A stretch of 64,000 nt of DNA, taken from contig OZ018330.1 of NCBI GenBank assembly GCA_963969495.1, positions 51,537,348 to 51,601,347 of the forward strand, given 5' to 3'. This DNA is from Ceratothoa steindachneri (Eukaryota > Arthropoda > Malacostraca > Isopoda > Cymothoidae). Every line of letters starts with the position of its first letter. The stretch's first letter is position 1. Shown in pieces: positions 58,131 through 64,000 of the stretch. Made by a program: the position numbers and the translations under genes. The notes below the pieces were generated by a model. It worked only from the letters and a program-made list of their open reading frames with translations, did not search any database and was not told where the DNA came from.

Positions 58131-58730
58131 AGAAATCCAAAGAATCCACACACAAACTATATTTATCCCTCACTTGCCTATGCCTCTACAATCTACATTC
58201 TGGGCACCCCATCTTGTATTCACTTACCTCAGCAAACTAGAAAACACAAAACAAAGCTTTCTACCCAGTCACAGAATTTACCTGCAGTATCCTAATAAAC
58301 CACATATACTGAAACAAAGGTCATGCCCATAAAACACCAGTAAGACCTCTGTGGAACCATGCGATTGCATGCAAGACTCCTACGACCATGCTCGGAACAT
58401 GCGCAAAACAAAAAAAAAATACTAAACAGGTATTCTAAACCTCCATTCCTATGCCACTCTGACATATCTCAACCCTGAAGAAACATCCCTCTTATGCATG
58501 CTTGTCATCTGACAAGGTTCTAGTGCAGTCACTACCCAAAATTAAATATATACAAATAGTGTACATGTCGCACAGCTGAAACAAATGTTTCACATACAAG
58601 GAATACTAGATCTCTGGGATAATCCATCCAGTCAGTGAATTCATTAAACCTCCCAGGCTTAAGGATGGACCTTAATGGAGGCTATGATAAATAAATAATG
58701 GGGACATAGGCCATAGTTCTAAGACTAGAA
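58131..58730. other. No gene seen upstream of the hydrolase gene
   Basis: AT-rich DNA without recognisable coding or transposon sequence. It may include distal promoter sequence of the gene at 59524. Confidence 0.3.
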
Positions 58731-59221
58731 CAGTGGTTTTTAATTTTATGATAGTGTCACCCTAATTACTATCTAGAAGCAGCCGTGGCACCCCAATATA
58801 AAATAATTTTCATATAAATATTAATTACATGAAAGCACTTCAAAATTAATCACAATTGACATTTAAACTAATTTAATTGAAATATATAAAAATTAGAGAA
58901 TAAATCTATTTTACCCTTAAAAGTTTAATGGGAAATTTGAGCTTGATGAGTATCACATAATTCTTTAATATTGGGATGTATAGTTGACAAGGCAACTCTC
59001 ATTTCTTCCTTCACTTTTCAATCTTTCTCTTTTTATTGTTTTTATGTTGCACGATGCAGAGAAGATAGTTTTAAAATACTTTCAAATGTCGGTAGATTTT
59101 TTAAGAAATGTTTGAAATACATATTTTTTTTGCAATTTAGGCATTTTAAAAATGATTTCTTCGTCACTCCTGCGGCGGCACCCTTAGTTGGCTCTTGTGG
59201 CACCCCAGTTAAAAACCACTG
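58731..59221. mobile_element. hAT MITE, 491 bp, just upstream of the ABHD4/5-like gene
   Basis: The left end CAGTGGTTTTTAATTT and the reverse complement of the right end CAGTGGTTTTTAACTGGG agree over 13 bases. Flanking 8-mers GACTAGAA and CTTTAGAA share their last five bases. The termini resemble those of the ZBED hAT at 33776 (CAGTGGTTCTCAAC), so the MITE may be mobilised by that family. The right border is 302 bases before the start codon of the hydrolase gene. Confidence 0.65.
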
Positions 59222-59523
59222 CTTTAGAACATGATTTTTTTAAAAAACTTAACCACTCGAAGCATAAATTAAAATTTCTCCTAAATTTAATTTTGTGCAA
59301 TCTCAGAGTTATAATTGTAATAATTTGCTTTTTATCTTCCTCATTTTATTTCAGCTTGGTGTTTTATTCTTCCTTTTATGAAGTTTTTGCTATACCTTTT
59401 TATTATATTTATAAATATTATAGTTTTGAATACTAATTGACCAACATATGTATTTCATTATATGAGTTTCATTTTATTCAATCTTTAAAAAATTCCTTTA
59501 GTTGATTTTATTTCATTTTAATT

Positions 59524-62500
59524 ATGTCATCTGAAACAAAACTTGAAATTGAAAGACATCAAGAAAGGTAAGTTGTTCCAAATTATTATCTTTTTATTCT
59601 ATTTTGTGGATAGATGGGCTAACCATATTAGGTAATATTTTGAATTGAAAACACTGCTATTTTTGTAGAGCATTACTATCCCCCTATTCAATGGACTAAA
59701 AAATATCTGAAACATTGTTCTTAACCCCTTAATGATGATGTCACTATATAATGGCTTCAATTACTTGTGCAGCTAAGATGGGACATAAAATAATGGTTAT
59801 CAATAATGTGGCTCTCTGCTGTAGAATGACATTAAAGATGTTTTAGCTTTATAAGAAACATGAGTCATTAGGGTGCCATCTCTCCCATTAGATGACTACT
59901 TTCACTAGGATCTTATTTGCAATTTAAGTTCTAAAAATCAATAAAAGCCAAACAAATCTGGCCTTTTATAAAAATTAATATATTTAGTATATAAAGAAGT
60001 AGCCAATTAGTGTATTAATTTTGAAATAAATTAGATAACTACTTTCAGTATTATCTTATTTGCAATTTAAGTTCAAAAAATTAATAAAAGCCCCCAAAAT
60101 CTGACCTTTCTTTGTTGGAACCTAAAGAAAAGTAATTTTCAGTATAAATAGTGTGATGTATCTTCCACTGCAAATCATTTAAAGCATACCATATGAACAG
60201 AATTTTATTACAATAGGTACTTATTTATATCAGAATATAGACGGTATTCATCTTAACTTTTGTAAAAAACAATGGTTAATTTTATTCTGATAACTTTTTG
60301 ATTCTCTTGATTTATGGTATGTTTGTCCCAATGTTTGGATTGAACTTGTGAATAAGTTATTGAAAACAAAGATTTTATTTTTGTGGCATGAAGTTGACTC
60401 GAATTAGGAGTCTATCTAGGGACTTTGCACATGCACTGTGACTTAACTTTGCTCTAATCATGTGTCTACTTGGCTAGACTGTAGCCCACCTTTATTGTAA
60501 GCTTTATATTGATGATATAAATTCATATTAATTCAGCTCACAGGTTAATTTTATTTTTGAAAGTGTTAAGGTAAGGATGAAATAATTTGCTTGACACATT
60601 TCTTTATTCACCATTTCAGCTGGCTTCGAGGTTTTTTTAAATGGTGTCCAACATCTCCTCAACTTCTGCGAGAAGCTGAAAAAAATATATTGAGAAGTAT
60701 TTCAAAATTTTCATTTTGTGTATGGTATTGTGAAAAAGTTTAAATAGATCAATGATATGATCATAGGGAAAACAGTGAAGTTAGGGAAGGGAAAGAGTAT
60801 GGATAGGGATGAATGGAAAGCAAGAGAAAATTAAGAATTGGAAATTGAAAATTTGCATGGTCACGATTTATTAAAGTCCACATATTCTTGGTCACCCCTA
60901 ATGTTCCATAGAAACATTTGCCTCCTTAGATTATGTATCTCTCTTGCTTGCCTTAACTATGCCCTCACTTCATTGTTTTTTTGTTTTTTTTATCCTTTTG
61001 CTATGTATCTTCCACACATTTCATTTCTCTGAACATTACCTTTTTTTTTTATAAACCTCTTTTCAAAATCTTTCTGATGGATATACCCTAATTTATTTTC
61101 ACTTAAAAACAAATCATTCAAGGATAGTTTTATAATATTCTCATATTAGCTTTTTAAATATATATTTTTTCTTTTGTGTAGCATCCAGACAGTTTCAAAG
61201 CTATCGTGTAATGTAAGCGGTGACAGGACTGGATGCTCTTCTGATATAGGCAGCATATTTTTGCAATTTGACAATACAATATGACACTTTATTCTTTTTG
61301 TTTAGTGATCAAATGTTATTGTTTAATCAGATGCTTCCTCCACTTAATGCTTAGCCTACTTGTGGGTGAATATAGTACCATCCAAAAACATTAAGTTGCT
61401 TCTATTTCTATAACAGCAGCTTCCATAAATATTACCATCCAAAAGGATCAGGTTGCCTCTATTTCTATCACAGCAGCTTCCATAAATAGTACCATCTCAA
61501 AAGATCAGGTTGCCCCTATTTCTCTCACAGCAGCTTCCATAACTTTTGCCAGAGAAATTCCAAGTTTTCCAAAATTGGTGTATGATAAGCTACTGATAAA
61601 AACTATGCTTGGGTGAGGGTTATGCGAATTTGGATGAATAAAAATTTTATTAGCAAATAAGTAATTTACAAGACAATTGAAGTGTTTAAAATCATCTAAA
61701 CACTTTAAGTTTCTTGTAAAGAGAACTGGCATTATTTACATAGTAACTAACTTGAGTTCATCTTTTTGTACATAAAGGTTATTCTCTCACTATCTATCAT
61801 CTGGGTAATATACCTAAGAAATCTTTCATGCCTCTGTCCACAAGCTGAGCATAAAGCTGCACCACCAAGATGGTCTTTCAATTGAATTATTGCAGAGAAT
61901 ATCAAGCACTCAAAAAGTATAGTCTATAATTGTCAACATAAGACAAAACAGTTTTATGTTGGGTTGCTAAATTAACCAGTAAGCCAAATTGTGAAAAAGA
62001 CCACATCAAGATGGCTGCAGCAGTTTCTCAAGACAGTGAGATTTTGGCCATCACTGTCTCCAGGCAGACTGTGTCATGTCAACTGGAGTAAGATGGTCTT
62101 CACACACACCCTCAGTCAAGCCATTGATCAGTCTGAAGAACAAGAAGGCTTTTCCTGCATTTTCCACTGAGCACTTTACATGGATGGATGTCCAATGGTG
62201 CCAAGTCCATTTCAGTGATGAATCTACGTTCAATTTATTTGGATCCAATGGCAGGCGGTCAATTCACTGCAGAGCAGGAAAAGATTCTTATTACACCAAA
62301 AATGGTGGAGGAAGTTTCATATTCTGGGATGTGATTTTGGTAGAAGGCACTGGGCCACTTTTGTAAGTCCAATTATGAACTGGCCTGCATGCCTTGTAAG
62401 TCCTGTTATGAACTGGCCTGCATAGAGTCCAGAACTGAATTCCATTGAAAATGTTTGTAAAACACTGAGAGGTCTAAAGTGAGAAATGGAGCAAGATTAC

Positions 62501-63557
62501 TGCACTAGTATCTTCCATGGTTTATTCCTGTGGTGGGAGATGTAAAAGCATCATCCAGAATAAAGGCCTCCACACTAAATACTAATTGCTTATAGCTTGT
62601 ACAAATGCTTTCACTGATATTTAATCATTATATTCCTATGGAAATTTGGTTAAGCTGTTGTTAATCACTTTGAGCACTTGAATTTTTCTAGTGAATTACT
62701 TATCTGCTGATAACTTCCATTTTTGTTCATTCAATTTGCATAACCTTTACTCATATGTACTTTATACCTGCAGGGTATCGTACACCGATTTCAGAAACTT
62801 TTTTTTCTGCAAAAGTTATGGAAAAATGTTGATAGAAATACATGTGTTCTCATCTTTTGGGACAGTACTGTAGTAGTTCCTTGTCTTTTGATACCCTGTA
62901 GTGGTTTTTAAATTTGTACTTTTGTTCTTTGTGAGAATTTGTTTTTTAAGGTTTGCCTCCCTATTGTGTATTAACCTTTTTCACTATTTTTCTTAATCAA
63001 ATAAAAATGGTTGTTTACCCAGTTCCTTTTCCTTTCTCATTAAAAATACTCTTTGCTAATATGCTACAACACCGTTTTGAGTGGTAAAGGCTTTCAATCT
63101 TGAGTAATCAAGCTTTCCCTAATATTGCCACATGATGTAAATAAGCCACTTCTAAGTGACTGGCAATTTACCCATTATCTTGGGTTTTTCTAGATTTGAA
63201 AACTTCCCCTGCAACATCAATGAGTCTTTCCTTATGCCCAACAAGGTTGAGTCTTTCCTCATGCTATCCAAAAATTGCCTTTGGTGAGTGTCCCATATTT
63301 ATGATTTTTTTTTATCCATATCTTGATGGATTGCAAACTTGTTTCAGATTTGAAATGTGCATACAGAGGCCGGTATGTGAATATTGGGAATGTTGTTGGA
63401 AATAAAGAAAATGAAATATGGACTGTTATTGCCAATGAAGAATCCCGGAAGACTCCTCTAGTTCTTATTCATGGGTTTGGTTCTGGAGTGGGTTTATGGT
63501 GCCTAAATATTGATATTTTGGCATCGTATAGACCAGTATTCGCATTTGATATTATTG
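59524..63557 (+). CDS. ABHD4/5: ABHD4/ABHD5-family alpha/beta hydrolase, first three coding exons
   Basis: Exon 1 is 59524-59567 (MSSETKLEIERHQE plus two bases, donor gtaagt). Exon 2 is 60620-60696 (acceptor tttcag, donor gtattt) and reads SWLRGFFKWCPTSPQLLREA then EKNILR. Exon 3 is 63348-63557 (acceptor tgtttcag, donor gtgagt) and reads LKCAYRGRYVNIGNVVGNKE, IWTVIANEESRKTPLVLIHG, FGSGVGLWCLNIDILASYRP and VFAFDIIG. Phases agree throughout. The Trp-rich N-terminus corresponds to the WLPTWCPTS lipid-droplet/membrane anchor of vertebrate ABHD5. HGFGSGVGLW is the oxyanion-hole motif after the first core strand. The nucleophile motif (GHSLGG or GHNLGG) and the rest lie beyond the window. In animals ABHD5 co-activates triglyceride lipase and ABHD4 is an N-acyl phospholipid hydrolase; insects often have one ortholog for both. 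Which activity applies depends on the missing nucleophile. The exon 2 donor is the weakest point. Confidence 0.85.
59568..60619 (+). other. Intron 1 of the ABHD4/5-like gene
   Basis: Bounded by gtaagt and ccatttcag. AT-rich. 59940-60110 contains two similar runs (TTTGCAATTTAAGTTC-AAAA followed by AATAAAAGCC), a local duplication of about 140-bp period. No exon is seen inside. Confidence 0.6.
61985..62880 (+). mobile_element. Tc1-like transposon relic in intron 2
   Basis: Sense-strand fragments read EILAITVSRQTVSCQLE, KPLISLKNKKAFPAFSTEHF and WMDVQWCQVHFSDESTFNLF with GSNGRRS, then GGGSFIFWDVILVEGTGPLL. These are the DNA-binding end and the first two DDE blocks of Tc1 transposases, with the Asp of SDES present. 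The C-terminal part aligns with the copy at 26702-27123. The right end CTTTTGGGACAGTACTG is a Tc1-type terminal repeat; I did not find the left one. Frameshifts and a duplicated CCTGCATGCCTTGTAAGTCC-type word near 62380-62420 mark decay. Confidence 0.75.
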
Positions 63558-64000
63558 GTGAGTGACATTATAAAATTGACCTGGATATAGCTTTCCCTTT
63601 ATTTCCTGCAGTTTATGGTAAACAGTTTCCTCTTTATTAGACTTATTTCCACCTTTTTTACCATTAATTTATAACTTAAGAGATCCTTATTGTATTTACT
63701 TCTCACAAGAGTTCCCATTTTGTACATTTTAGTGCCTGGTCAAACTTGTTGCATGATGTTTATTATAGATTTACCTAGAGCTATAGTATGTAGGGTTGAT
63801 GAGATTTGCTAAAGTAAGTTACACCATTTATCCCCCTTTTCAATTGTGGATAAAATCATATAACAGGATAATAAAATTTGCATCAAGATTAGCATAATAA
63901 TGTCAAGCCCAAGGGTACTAGGTGCTTGGCCTCATTGCTTTATTCTTTCTCTATTTATTCCCTTTATTTCTTTGCCCCTCCTTCCTTCTGTTCATTGATT
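63558..64000 (+). other. Start of intron 3 of the ABHD4/5-like gene
   Basis: Begins with the gtgagt donor and shows no further coding similarity to the family before the window ends. Confidence 0.55.

Overview
The window is eukaryotic nuclear DNA, most likely from an arthropod. It is AT-rich, has spliced genes with canonical GT/AG junctions, long (TA)n tracts, and a mix of transposon families typical of arthropod genomes (CR1, RTE, I/Jockey, Penelope, Gypsy, hAT, mariner, maT-like, Tc1 and P). I cannot name the species. Only two host genes are supported. One is a two-exon (incomplete at its 5' end) alanine-rich, probably secreted coiled-coil protein on the minus strand near 6 kb. The other is the first three coding exons of an ABHD4/ABHD5-family alpha/beta hydrolase on the plus strand from 59.5 kb, which runs off the right edge. 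I recognise no rRNA, functional tRNA gene or CRISPR array.

Layout. 0-9 kb: mostly unassigned AT-rich DNA with SINE-like and MITE-like insertions and the alanine-rich gene. 9-13 kb: a CR1 element split by a maT-like Tc1/mariner element, then a decayed LINE reverse transcriptase. 14.5-21.5 kb: (TA)n tracts, a Penelope-like element (PLE), a nearly complete but decayed I-group non-LTR retrotransposon on the minus strand, and another PLE fragment. 24-27 kb: an RTE-like fragment, a second I-group copy, a hAT-type MITE and a Tc1 fragment. 27.1-30.3 kb: a P-type DNA transposon with perfect 29-bp terminal inverted repeats inserted into that Tc1. 30.4-33 kb: an inverted PLE dimer between (TA)n tracts. 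33.8-38 kb: a ZBED-type hAT element with a mariner inside its transposase. 38.9-43.1 kb: a Jockey-like LINE split by the best preserved PLE in the window. 44.4-50.1 kb: a PLE fragment cut by a Gypsy-type LTR retrotransposon, which itself carries a SINE. 50.3-54.2 kb: a hAT fragment interrupted by PLE sequence bounded by inverted PLE tails. 54.2-58.1 kb: a short satellite array with a MITE inside, followed by two adjoining I-group copies and a tail. 58.7-64 kb: a hAT MITE just upstream of the ABHD4/5-like gene, with a Tc1 relic in its second intron.

The strongest recurring pattern is the set of about seven PLE fragments. Several carry a 5' segment in inverted orientation, most end against (TA)n, and their tails repeatedly show a hammerhead-ribozyme-like arrangement (a CTGA-type box, a 4-6 bp hairpin, then GAAA). 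Nested insertions allow relative dating: Tc1 before P; CR1 before maT; ZBED hAT before mariner; Jockey and I elements before PLEs; PLE before Gypsy before SINE.
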